Shown: one piece after another, positions 18,253 to 25,599 of the stretch
Position numbering within the stretch: the first letter of the stretch is position 1
Layout: each line of letters begins with the position of its first letter
DNA from: Hydrogenophaga sp. RAC07
GTDB lineage: Bacteria > Pseudomonadota > Gammaproteobacteria > Burkholderiales > Burkholderiaceae_C
NCBI RefSeq assembly: GCF_001713375.1
Contig: NZ_CP016449.1
Span: 310,001 to 374,000, forward strand
Reading direction: 5' to 3'
Length of the DNA: 64,000 nt
The notes under the pieces: generated by a model
The model's database searches: none
Told to the model about the DNA's origin: nothing
What the model saw: the letters and a program-made list of their open reading frames with translations, nothing else
Program-made: the position numbers and the translations under genes

Positions 18253-18342
18253 TATGTACTCCTTGAATTGCAGAACACCCGTTGCCCGTTCCGGTTGCCC
18301 CAGTGCCGGGCCCATTGTGTCTGCAACAGAGTGTTCGCGGTC

Positions 18343-19011
18343 ATGACCCTGCCTGTCAACTTTGACAGTGTGAGCCTGGACAGCATCCTGGCCGACTGGG
18401 TGTGTGCCTTGCATGACCAGGGCGTGGAGTCCGTGATGGTGCTGGGCCCGGCGCCCACCGGCGGGCGTGACCAGCGCGAGGTGCTGGCGGTGCACCCGCC
18501 CCGCCTGCTGTCGGCCGCCCAGGCCCTGGCCGACAGCACCGATTTTGGCGCCAGCTGGCGCGACAGCGACGCGCCCCTGGTGGCGTGGCAGGACATCTCC
18601 AAGTCGGTGTTTGAACAATCCAGCCGCTGGCGGCGCCTGTGGCTGGCACACGGCTACCAGACGCTGGTGCGCGTGGCTTTCAGCCTGCCTGCCGGCCGCG
18701 CGTTTGAATGTTTCATGTTCAGTCCGCGCGCATTTGGTGACCGGTCGGAAGCGGCGGCACTGGCCTGGTCGGCCTTCAACATCTGGCCCATGTTGCGCCG
18801 CGCGATCGCCGAAGCGAGGGTGAACCTGAGCCCGCGCGAGCTCGAGAGCCTGAACATGGCCTTTGAGGGCCTCACCGCACGCGAAACCGCCCTGCGCATG
18901 GACTGCTCGGAACGCACGGTGAACTACCACCTGGCCAACGCCATGGCCAAGCTCAAGACCGACAACAAGCTGGCGGCGGTGCAGCGCGCGTGCTGGATTG
19001 GATTGATCTAG
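18343..19011 (+). CDS. LuxR-family transcriptional regulator divergent from the sensor kinase
   Basis: A 222-aa protein. The last 60 residues form a LuxR/GerE helix-turn-helix: LSPRELESLNMAFEGLTARETALRMDCSERTVNYHLANAMAKLK. The first 150 residues have the size and layout of an autoinducer-binding domain (W-rich DFGASWRDSDAPLVAWQD ... GYQTLVRVAFSLPAGRAFECFMFSPR) as in AHL-responsive LuxR/QscR proteins, but no luxI synthase is nearby. It is divergent from cqsS, 90 nt apart. A CTGTCA-N4-TGACAG palindrome overlaps codons 4-9, which suggests autoregulation. A GTG 12 nt upstream is an alternative start. Confidence 0.8.
   Translation: MTLPVNFDSVSLDSILADWVCALHDQGVESVMVLGPAPTGGRDQREVLAVHPPRLLSAAQALADSTDFGASWRDSDAPLVAWQDISKSVFEQSSRWRRLWLAHGYQTLVRVAFSLPAGRAFECFMFSPRAFGDRSEAAALAWSAFNIWPMLRRAIAEARVNLSPRELESLNMAFEGLTARETALRMDCSERTVNYHLANAMAKLKTDNKLAAVQRACWIGLI
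18353..18368. promoter_or_regulatory. Second copy of the CTGTCA-N4-TGACAG palindrome
   Basis: A perfect 16-bp inverted repeat (CTGTCA ACTT TGACAG) starting 10 nt inside the luxR-type reading frame, 101 nt upstream of the cqsS start. It has the same arms and spacing as the core of the palindrome at 14599-14620. By eye I found no third copy in the window. It could mediate autorepression of the luxR-type gene and control of the divergent kinase operon. Confidence 0.6.
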
Positions 19012-19020
19012 AGGTTATGG

Positions 19021-19099
19021 GCCCCCACGCTCCCCCGCTGCGCGAGGTCCGCTGCCCCCCGAGGGGGCTGATCCGGCTTGGGGCGGCCCGGCGCCGGAT
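19021..19099. repeat. Intergenic palindromic repeat, copy A (upstream of coaX)
   Basis: A GC-rich element running from GCCCCCACGCTCCCCCGCTG to CCCGGCGCCGGAT. It is nearly identical in inverted orientation to 19933-20009. The core CCCCCCGAGGGGG can form a hairpin. Elements like this are scattered between genes of Comamonadaceae (from memory). Here it sits directly after the luxR-type gene and could end its transcription. Confidence 0.8.
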
Positions 19100-19152
19100 A
19101 CTCATGCTGCAGTGCGCAAGAGGGCCGGAGTTGGCGTGGTCATAATCCGCGC

Positions 19153-19923
19153 ATGACATTTCTGGCCCTGGACGTTGGCAACACCCGCCTGAAGTGGGCC
19201 TTGTATGAAGAACCGCGTTCCGGTTCGCGCCTCATCGCTCAAGGCGCCCAATTCCTTGAAAACATCGAAACCCTGGCCGAAGGCGACTGGGCCGATCTGC
19301 CCGCGCCGCATTGGGTGCTGGGCTGTGTGGTCGCGGGGGACGCGGTCAAGCGCCGGGTCGAGGAACAGCTCGAACTCTGGGATGTGACCCCGCAATGGGT
19401 GGTGTCCGGCAACGCCGAGGCGGGGGTGGTCAACGGCTACGACCATCCCGCGCGTCTGGGCGCGGACCGCTGGGTGGCGGTGATCGGGGCGCGCCAGCGC
19501 CTGGTCTCGCGCGGCTTGAATCAGCCCTGCGTGGTGGTGATGGTCGGCACGGCCGTGACGGTGGAAGCCATCGACACCGAAGGGCGCTTCCTGGGCGGCA
19601 TCATCCTGCCGGGCCACGGCATCATGTTGCGCGCGCTCGAATCGGGCACGGCTGGCCTGCACGTGCCCACCGGCGAAGTGCGCGATTTCCCCACCAACAC
19701 CAGCGACGCGCTCACCAGCGGCGGCACCTTCGCCATTGCCGGCGCGGTGCAGCGCATGGTGGACAACCTGCGCCGCCACTGCGGCGAGGAACCGGTGTGT
19801 TTCATGACCGGCGGCGCCGGCTGGAAGATGGCGCCCAGCATGGCGCTGCAGGTGGAGCTGGTGGAGGGCCTGATCTTTGACGGCTTGCTGGAGATCGCCT
19901 CGCGCCGACTGGCGATCGCGTGA
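19153..19923 (+). CDS. coaX: Type III pantothenate kinase
   Basis: A 256-aa enzyme catalysing ATP-dependent phosphorylation of pantothenate, the first step of coenzyme A biosynthesis. It has the ASKHA-fold phosphate loop [12 protein letters not shown] at the N-terminus, the [13 protein letters not shown] motif with the catalytic Asp, [28 protein letters not shown] and the C-terminal MTGGAGW. The ATG at 19153 directly starts the phosphate-1 strand as in other CoaX proteins. In many betaproteobacteria coaX follows birA; here it stands alone between two inverted intergenic repeats. Confidence 0.93.
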   Translation: MTFLALDVGNTRLKWALYEEPRSGSRLIAQGAQFLENIETLAEGDWADLPAPHWVLGCVVAGDAVKRRVEEQLELWDVTPQWVVSGNAEAGVVNGYDHPARLGADRWVAVIGARQRLVSRGLNQPCVVVMVGTAVTVEAIDTEGRFLGGIILPGHGIMLRALESGTAGLHVPTGEVRDFPTNTSDALTSGGTFAIAGAVQRMVDNLRRHCGEEPVCFMTGGAGWKMAPSMALQVELVEGLIFDGLLEIASRRLAIA

Positions 19924-19932
19924 AGGCAATCG

Positions 19933-20009
19933 ATCCGGCGCCGGGCCGGCCCAAGCCGGATCAGCCCCCTCGGGGGGCAGCGACCCGCGCAGCGGCGGAG
20001 CGTGGGGGC
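19933..20009. repeat. Intergenic palindromic repeat, copy B (downstream of coaX, inverted)
   Basis: The inverted counterpart of 19021-19099, with only a few differences. It fills the gap between the convergent coaX and wax ester synthase genes and ends one base before the latter's stop. The CCCCCTCGGGGGG hairpin could serve as a bidirectional terminator. Confidence 0.8.
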
Positions 20010-20010
20010 A

Positions 20011-21600
20011 CTAGGCCTTGCTCTCGCCCCAGGGCAACATCAACGTCAAGGTGAGCAGGCGCCGGAACTCCGGCTCGAACTCGTCGATGATGCGCTGCGG
20101 CTCGGGACACAAGGTGGTGTCGGCGATCACGCCGAACTGCACGCCGCCGCCGTAGCTCAGGATCGACACGCCCAGGCCCACGGTGCCCGTTTGCGGCACC
20201 CAGAACATGGTCTGCTCCAGCGTGGAGCCACACACCTTGAGCTTGGTGGCCGGGCCGGGCACATTGGTCATGACCGCCGTGGTCTTGCGGCCGAACAGGC
20301 TGAGCATGGCGTCTTGCGCGGGCTTCACCAGCAGGCCCGCCACCGAGAGCAGGCCGAAGGTGAGCAGCGGCTGCAGGCTCCCCTTGAGGTTGTTCATGCG
20401 CGAGCGCACGGTGAACACGCGCTCCACCGGGTTGGTGCAGCCAATGGGCAGCACCAGCGGGACCAACCCGAAGCGGTTGCCGAGCTTCCAGGCGTCTTCC
20501 ATCGGTCGCAGGTTGATCGGCACCATGGCGCGGATTTCCTTGCCCTCGGTTGAGTCGCCCAGGCTTTGCAGATACGCGCCGATGGCACCGGCCACACAAG
20601 CCAGCAGCACGTCGTTGACCGAGCAATTCAGCGCCTTGCCGATCGCCTTCACCTCGTCGAGCGGGATCGGTTCGCACCAGGCCACGCGTTTGGTGTTGCC
20701 GGGCTGGCCTTTGAGGCGGGTGGGCGAATCGTCGGGCATGAGCGCGAGTGCGGCCAGATCGCTGGCGAGCTGTCCACCCATGCGCGCCAGATCCACCGCC
20801 TGGCCCAGCGAGTCGGTCAGGCTTTGTTGAGGCGACGCGAGCATGGCGAATGACTTGGCGGCCCCGCCGCCCGCGGCTTCCAGGGCTTTGGCGGTGAGGT
20901 CGCCAAAGGGTCGGATCAAGGTGTCGACCACCCAGTCTTCGGCGCCGTCCAGGCCGGGCTTGCTGTTCTTGCGTTTCTGGCGCTGCGGGGGCGCACCGCC
21001 ACCGTCGACCAGGCTCATCATCACGCTGATGAGCGCAATGCCGTCGGCTATGCAATGGTGGATGCGGGCCACCAGTGCCGAGCCTTCGCCGTACTGCTCG
21101 ATCAGCTCGAAGCGCCACAGCGGGTGCTGGCGGTCCAGCGGTTGCATGGCGAGCTCGGCCACACGGGCCTGCAAGGCGTCCTGCCCGGTCTGCGCGCCGG
21201 TCTGCGAGAGGCGGTGCGTGACCACGTGGCGGTCGAGGCGGAAGTCGGGGTCGTGGATCCAGTGCGCCCCGGCGGCATCTTCGCGCGCCAGCTGCACAAA
21301 CCGGGGGTAGGGCAGCAGGCGCTCGCGCACCCGTTCCCTCAAGGCTTCGATGGTGATGCCCGGCTTCAGAATCCACACGCCGACGATCATCATCAGGTTG
21401 CTGGGGGAGTCCATGCGCAGCCAGGCCGTGTCGACCTTGCTCATGCGCTCGCCTTCCAGCCCCAGCGTGGTGGACAGCGCCTGCTTCACCGCCGGCAGCA
21501 CACTGGCCACGGCGCCATTGGGTGCCGCCTTGCGGGGTGCCGGGGGGCGACTGGAGCGCCCCGCAGGGGTGCCGCTGCGAGCGGCAACGCGTTGAACCAT
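20011..21600 (-). CDS. Wax ester synthase/acyl-CoA:diacylglycerol acyltransferase
   Basis: A 529-aa WS/DGAT enzyme that esterifies fatty alcohols or diacylglycerol with acyl-CoA to make storage wax esters or triacylglycerol. The catalytic HHxxxDG motif is HHCIADG at 181-187, and the family motifs PLDRQHPLWRFELIE, NDVLLACVAGAIGAYL, VPINLRP and TNVPGP are present. The first 50 or so residues are a Pro/Ala/Arg-rich extension before MSKVDTAWLRMDSPSNLMMI, where most homologues begin. A good SD (GAGGAG) nevertheless supports the ATG at 21600. It is divergent from an acyl-CoA-binding protein gene. Confidence 0.88.
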   Translation of the reverse strand: MVQRVAARSGTPAGRSSRPPAPRKAAPNGAVASVLPAVKQALSTTLGLEGERMSKVDTAWLRMDSPSNLMMIVGVWILKPGITIEALRERVRERLLPYPRFVQLAREDAAGAHWIHDPDFRLDRHVVTHRLSQTGAQTGQDALQARVAELAMQPLDRQHPLWRFELIEQYGEGSALVARIHHCIADGIALISVMMSLVDGGGAPPQRQKRKNSKPGLDGAEDWVVDTLIRPFGDLTAKALEAAGGGAAKSFAMLASPQQSLTDSLGQAVDLARMGGQLASDLAALALMPDDSPTRLKGQPGNTKRVAWCEPIPLDEVKAIGKALNCSVNDVLLACVAGAIGAYLQSLGDSTEGKEIRAMVPINLRPMEDAWKLGNRFGLVPLVLPIGCTNPVERVFTVRSRMNNLKGSLQPLLTFGLLSVAGLLVKPAQDAMLSLFGRKTTAVMTNVPGPATKLKVCGSTLEQTMFWVPQTGTVGLGVSILSYGGGVQFGVIADTTLCPEPQRIIDEFEPEFRRLLTLTLMLPWGESKA

Positions 21601-21735
21601 GGATGCTCCTCGGGTGGCTGTGCGGGTCTTGGCCTTTGGACCTATTGTGCAGAGGCGCTCGACCGTAAGATAGCGGGAGAGCCCTTAGCCCGGCGCATGT
21701 TGCCGAGGTGGTTCATTTCAACAACAGGAGCACAC

Positions 21736-21990
21736 ATGGCCGATCTCAAAGCCCTTTTCGACGCCGCGGTGGCGAATTCCAAGAACCTCAGCGAGCGCCC
21801 CGACAACGCCACGCTGCTGAAAATCTACGCGTTGTACAAGCAGGCCACCGAGGGCGATGTGGAGGGCAAGAAGCCTGGCTTTGGAGACATGGTCGGGCGC
21901 GCCAAGTGGGACGCGTGGAACGGCTTCAAGGGCACGGGCAAGGACGACGCGATGCAGCAGTACATCGACCTCATCCAGGAACTCAGCTGA
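21736..21990 (+). CDS. Acyl-CoA-binding protein
   Basis: An 84-aa ACBP with the four-helix family signature: FDAAVANSKNLSERPDNATLLKIYALYKQATEGDV, GKKPGFGDMVGRAKWDAWNGFKG and DAMQQYIDLIQEL. ACBPs bind long-chain acyl-CoA in the cytosol and buffer or deliver it. AACAGGAG precedes the start. Being divergent from the WS/DGAT gene and next to a PHA-system gene, it probably supports acyl-CoA flow towards storage lipids. Confidence 0.93.
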   Translation: MADLKALFDAAVANSKNLSERPDNATLLKIYALYKQATEGDVEGKKPGFGDMVGRAKWDAWNGFKGTGKDDAMQQYIDLIQELS

Positions 21991-22005
21991 GTTTCAGCTG
22001 GGCGC

Positions 22006-22038
22006 AAGGCCGGTTGTTCAACCGGCCTTTTTCTTTTT
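22006..22038 (+). terminator. Rho-independent terminator after the ACBP gene
   Basis: A perfect 10-bp stem AAGGCCGGTT/AACCGGCCTT with loop GTTC is followed by a T-rich tail (TTTTTCTTTTT). It overlaps the 3' end of the convergent PHA-system gene. Confidence 0.85.
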
Positions 22039-22341
22039 GGCGGCGGGTTTTTTCGCCGCCAGCAGTTCGTCGAGGTTCTTGACGATCTCGCCCTCGATGC
22101 GCTCCTTGAATGCGCCCAGCAAAAAGCCCAGGCGTGCATCAAGTTCAAACTTGTCTGCCGACACCTTGAGCGTGCCGCTCACACCCGAGCGGGTGAACTG
22201 CACCTCGTCGCAGTCGTCGCCCTCTTCGTAGGTGCAGCTCATGTCGAAGTCGCTTTCGGCCTGTTCGGCCCAGCGCCAGGCGAGCTTGCGTGCGCCGCCC
22301 ATGCCGAGTTGGTGATCGCGTTCGATGTGGATGTCGGCCAT
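22018..22341 (-). CDS. Polyhydroxyalkanoic acid system family protein
   Basis: A 107-aa protein starting MADIHIERDHQLGMGGARKLAWRWAEQAE, the signature of the PHA_gran_rgn family linked to polyhydroxyalkanoate granules. The middle part is a beta-rich segment (CDEVQFTRSGVSGTLKVSADKFELDARLGFLL). The C-terminus is a lysine/alanine tail (AAKKPAAKKKKAG). The exact role is unknown; family members are found in PHA-producing bacteria. It is 20 nt downstream of the metallopeptidase gene and convergent with the ACBP gene. Confidence 0.8.
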   Translation of the reverse strand: MADIHIERDHQLGMGGARKLAWRWAEQAESDFDMSCTYEEGDDCDEVQFTRSGVSGTLKVSADKFELDARLGFLLGAFKERIEGEIVKNLDELLAAKKPAAKKKKAG

Positions 22342-22361
22342 GGTGTCTCTCGGTGTTGTTG

Positions 22362-23462
22362 TCAGGGGCGGGGCGTGTCACTGGCGGCCAGGGCGGTGGG
22401 CGCCAACTCGCGCAGGGCTGCCTGGCGCTCGTCTTTCGGCTGGCGGGCCAGCGCGCGAACCGCATCATAAAACCGCGCAAAGTCGCGGCCCTCGCGTTCG
22501 AACAAGGCCGCGAACGCGGGCACCCATTCGTCGTAGGCGGCCTGCGCGGCAAAGCTGGCGTTGTTGGCGCGGGCCACAAAGGGGTCGTAGCCGGCATAGC
22601 CGTTCCAGCCGGCTTTCAGCTCGGCGTATCGCTGGCGGAAGTCGTTCATGACAACGGCCTTGCGCTGCAGCTTGGTGTTGTCCGGCAGCTCGGCGTCTTC
22701 GTAGATCGCCTTCAGGCGCTCGCGGGTGGCGCGGGTGAGTGCGCGAAACGCGCGGCGGCGATTGTCGAAGGTGGCGTAGTCGGCGCGGGCCTGGTCGTTT
22801 GAGCGGGCGAGCCAGCGCGCGCCGCCCAACCGCTCGACCGTGGTGGCGAACGACTCGTTGAAGGCGGTGTCGTTCTGCACATAGACCACCTGGTGTGCGA
22901 GTTCGTGAAACACGATGCGCGCGAGTTCACCCTCGGGGTAGGTGATGAAGGTGTTGAGCAGGGGGTCGCCGCCGGCCCAGTTCATCCAGCCCAGCGTGGA
23001 ATAGGCCTGGACCGGGTAGACGGCCACTTCCAGTTGGGGGTCGAGGCTGTCGGCGAAGGCGCGTGCGTCGGTTTCAGCGAAGTAGCCGCGGTAGCCCACG
23101 CAGCCCGCCACCGGAAAACACCAGGTTTCCAGTGTGAGCGAGAGCGCGGGTGCGGCCACCACGTTGTAGACGGCCGCGCGGCGCTGCAGGTCGGCGTAGC
23201 GGTGGTAACTGTTGTTGTCGGGCAGGGCGAGTTCGCTCACCGCGAACGCGCGGATGCGGCGCGCGTTTTGCAGCCGTTGTTTGAGCAGGGAGGGCGCAGC
23301 TTCGTCGGCCAGCCAGTCGTCCACTGGCCGCGCCGCTTTCATCAGCTGCAGGTGCCCGGTGACCGACTGCCAGTAGTAACCCACGCCGGTGGTGTTGCTG
23401 GCGCAGCCCGCGCCCAGCAGGGCCACGAGGGTGAGCACCAGCAGCTTGCTCATGACCGCCAT
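22362..23462 (-). CDS. Predicted zinc aminopeptidase lipoprotein (COG4324 type)
   Basis: A 366-aa exported protein. The N-terminus is a lipoprotein signal with lipobox LLGAGC. A zinc-protease motif HELAHQ (HExxH) occurs at about residue 186, with a further NESFATTVERLGG glutamate downstream. The upstream sequence WCFPVAGCVGYRGYF and YSTLGWMNWAGGDPLLNTF are hallmarks of the proteobacterial predicted-aminopeptidase family. It may act on peptides in the periplasm. Its ATG overlaps the upstream oxidoreductase stop as TGATG, which implies translational coupling. An in-frame ATG three codons later is equally possible. Confidence 0.78.
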   Translation of the reverse strand: MAVMSKLLVLTLVALLGAGCASNTTGVGYYWQSVTGHLQLMKAARPVDDWLADEAAPSLLKQRLQNARRIRAFAVSELALPDNNSYHRYADLQRRAAVYNVVAAPALSLTLETWCFPVAGCVGYRGYFAETDARAFADSLDPQLEVAVYPVQAYSTLGWMNWAGGDPLLNTFITYPEGELARIVFHELAHQVVYVQNDTAFNESFATTVERLGGARWLARSNDQARADYATFDNRRRAFRALTRATRERLKAIYEDAELPDNTKLQRKAVVMNDFRQRYAELKAGWNGYAGYDPFVARANNASFAAQAAYDEWVPAFAALFEREGRDFARFYDAVRALARQPKDERQAALRELAPTALAASDTPRP

Positions 23463-25504
23463 CAGCCCACGCCGGCGACTTCAACCAGGCAGTCGTAAAA
23501 CACCGGGCCGCGGCCCATGTCGGTGAGCTGTTGGCTGGTCACTTCGTTCACGTTGGTGCCCGAGGGCCCCAGCTTGCGCCACCAGATGCCCAGGCCGTTG
23601 ACCACACCCGGCCGTGCGCGCGTGGACACCTTGGCCTTGCAGCGGTACTCGCCGCGGTCGTTGAACACGCGCACCATCTGGCCGGTCTCGATGCCGCGCT
23701 GCTGCGCGTCGTCGGCGTGGATTTCCAGCAGCGGTTCGCCTTCGATGTCGCGCAGGCTTTGCACGTTGACGAAGCTGGAGTTGAGGAAGTTGCGCGCTGG
23801 TGGCGAGATCATGGCCAGCGGGAAGGCGGTCGAGGTTCCCGCCAGCTCGTGGTTGGGCAGGTGGTCGGGCAGGCCGTCCAGGCCCTGCGCGGCCAGGCGG
23901 GCGCTGAAGAATTCGCAGCGGCCCGAGGGTGTGGGGAAGCCGCCGTGGGCAAAGGGCGCTTCGGGAATGGGCAGGGTGGCAAAGCCCTGGTCGAGCAGGG
24001 TCTGGAAATCCACCTTGGTGCCGAACGCCGTGCGGCACAGGGTCTCGTCGTCGTCGGCAAAACACGGGTCGTCAAAACCCAGGCGCGCGGCCAGTGCACG
24101 GAAGATGTCGGTGTTGGTGCGGGCCTCGCCCACGGGTGCGATGGCCGGGCGGTTGAGCAGCACATCGGTGTGGCCGTAGCTGGTGTGGATGTCCCAGTGT
24201 TCCAGCTGCGTGGTGGCCGGCAGGATCACATCCGCATGGTCGGCGGTGTCGGTCTGGAAGTGTTCGAGCACCACGGTGAACAGGTCTTCGCGCAGGAAGC
24301 CCTGCACCACCTTGCCCGACTCGGGCGCCACCGCCACCGGGTTGCTGTTGTAGACGATGAGCGCTTCGATCTTCGGGCCGAAGGCCGCCGAGCCCGGGTT
24401 CAGCAAGTCGTTGCCGATGGTGCTCATGTTGATGGTGCGTGGCGTGCGTCCGGCCAGCAGTTCGGGCTTTTGCAGGGCGGTGCGGTTCACCGGGAACTGC
24501 GCCGAGCTGGACAGCAGCAGGCCGCCCGCGGGCTCGCGCCAGGCGCCCACCAGCGCCGGCAGGCAGGCCACGGCGCGCACCGCGTTGCCGCCACCGCGCA
24601 CGCGCTGCATGCCGTAGTTCAGGCGAATGGCGGCGGGTTTCGTCGTACCGTAGTCGCGTGCCAGATCGGTGATCTGCTGCACCGGAATGCCGCACACCTC
24701 GGCGGCGCGCTCGGGTGGCCACTGCAGCGCACGCTCGCGCAGGCCCTCCCAGCCCAGCGTGTGCTGCGCGATGTAGTCGTGGTCCAGCCAGTTGTGCGTG
24801 ATGAGCTGGTGCATGAGCGCGAGCGCCAGCGCGGCGTCGGTGCCCGGGCGCAGGGCAATGTGTTCGTGGCACTTCTCGGCCGTTTCGGAGCGGCGCGGGT
24901 CGATGCACACCAGGCGCGCGCCCTTGCGTTTGGCCTGCTGGGCCAGGCGCCAGAAGTGCAGGTTGCTGCCGATGGAGTTGCTTCCCCAGATCACGATGAG
25001 TCTGGAGTCGGCAAAGTGCTCCACCTTCATGCCGACCTTGCCACCCAGGGTCTGGACCAGCCCCTCGCCGCCGGCCGAGGCGCAGATGGTGCGGTCCAGA
25101 TGTGAGGCGCCCAGCTGGTGGAAGAAACGCGCCGCCATGCCCTCGCCCTGCACCTGGCCCATGGTGCCGGCGTAGCTGTAGGGAACGATGGCCTGCGGGT
25201 CGCGCGCGGCGATGTCTTGCAGGCGCGCGGCAATCAGGTCCAGCGCTTCGTCCCAGCCCACGCGTTTGAACTGCCCACTGCCCTTGGGACCGGTGCGCAC
25301 GAGGGGGTGCAGCAGGCGCTCGGGGTGGTAGGTGCGCTCGGTGTATCGCGACACCTTGGTGCACAGCGCACCGTCGGTGTGTCGGTGCTCGGGGTTGCCC
25401 TGCACGCGCAGCGCCACACCGTTCTCCACTGTGGTGACGAGGGAACAGGTGTCGGGGCAATCGTGGGGGCAGGCGCCGCGGATCGTGTGCACGGTGGAGT
25501 TCAT
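23462..25504 (-). CDS. Molybdopterin-dependent oxidoreductase
   Basis: A DMSO-reductase superfamily enzyme of about 680 aa. The N-terminus has the [4Fe-4S] pattern GACPHDCPDTCSL, with the last ligand in DGALCTKVSRYTER. It continues with YSYAGTMGQVQGEGM, RLIVIWGSNSIGSNLHFW, RLVCIDPRRSETAEKCHEH, the molydopterin-dinucleotide domain FPLAMISPPARNFLNSSFVNVQSLR and the C-terminal GVVNGLGIWWRKLGPSGTNVNEVTSQ. There is no Tat signal, so it is probably cytoplasmic. Substrate is unknown. I prefer the ATG at 25504 because an upstream in-frame ATG (25576) would add 24 unrelated residues over the divergent promoter region. Confidence 0.85.
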   Translation of the reverse strand: MNSTVHTIRGACPHDCPDTCSLVTTVENGVALRVQGNPEHRHTDGALCTKVSRYTERTYHPERLLHPLVRTGPKGSGQFKRVGWDEALDLIAARLQDIAARDPQAIVPYSYAGTMGQVQGEGMAARFFHQLGASHLDRTICASAGGEGLVQTLGGKVGMKVEHFADSRLIVIWGSNSIGSNLHFWRLAQQAKRKGARLVCIDPRRSETAEKCHEHIALRPGTDAALALALMHQLITHNWLDHDYIAQHTLGWEGLRERALQWPPERAAEVCGIPVQQITDLARDYGTTKPAAIRLNYGMQRVRGGGNAVRAVACLPALVGAWREPAGGLLLSSSAQFPVNRTALQKPELLAGRTPRTINMSTIGNDLLNPGSAAFGPKIEALIVYNSNPVAVAPESGKVVQGFLREDLFTVVLEHFQTDTADHADVILPATTQLEHWDIHTSYGHTDVLLNRPAIAPVGEARTNTDIFRALAARLGFDDPCFADDDETLCRTAFGTKVDFQTLLDQGFATLPIPEAPFAHGGFPTPSGRCEFFSARLAAQGLDGLPDHLPNHELAGTSTAFPLAMISPPARNFLNSSFVNVQSLRDIEGEPLLEIHADDAQQRGIETGQMVRVFNDRGEYRCKAKVSTRARPGVVNGLGIWWRKLGPSGTNVNEVTSQQLTDMGRGPVFYDCLVEVAGVG

Positions 25505-25599
25505 CGGAAGGAAAGGATCTGTGTCCGGGTTGCTCGGTGTTGGCAGGGTGCTTGCTTTACCCTGCGGGGTTCCCAAATCAGCATATCAGGAGTATCTGC

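Noticed and set aside
16912..18930. Extension of the sensor kinase frame to 18930
   Set aside because: The added 226 codons run antisense through the luxR-type gene. A TTG with AAGGAG at 18252 gives the expected CqsS-like N-terminus.
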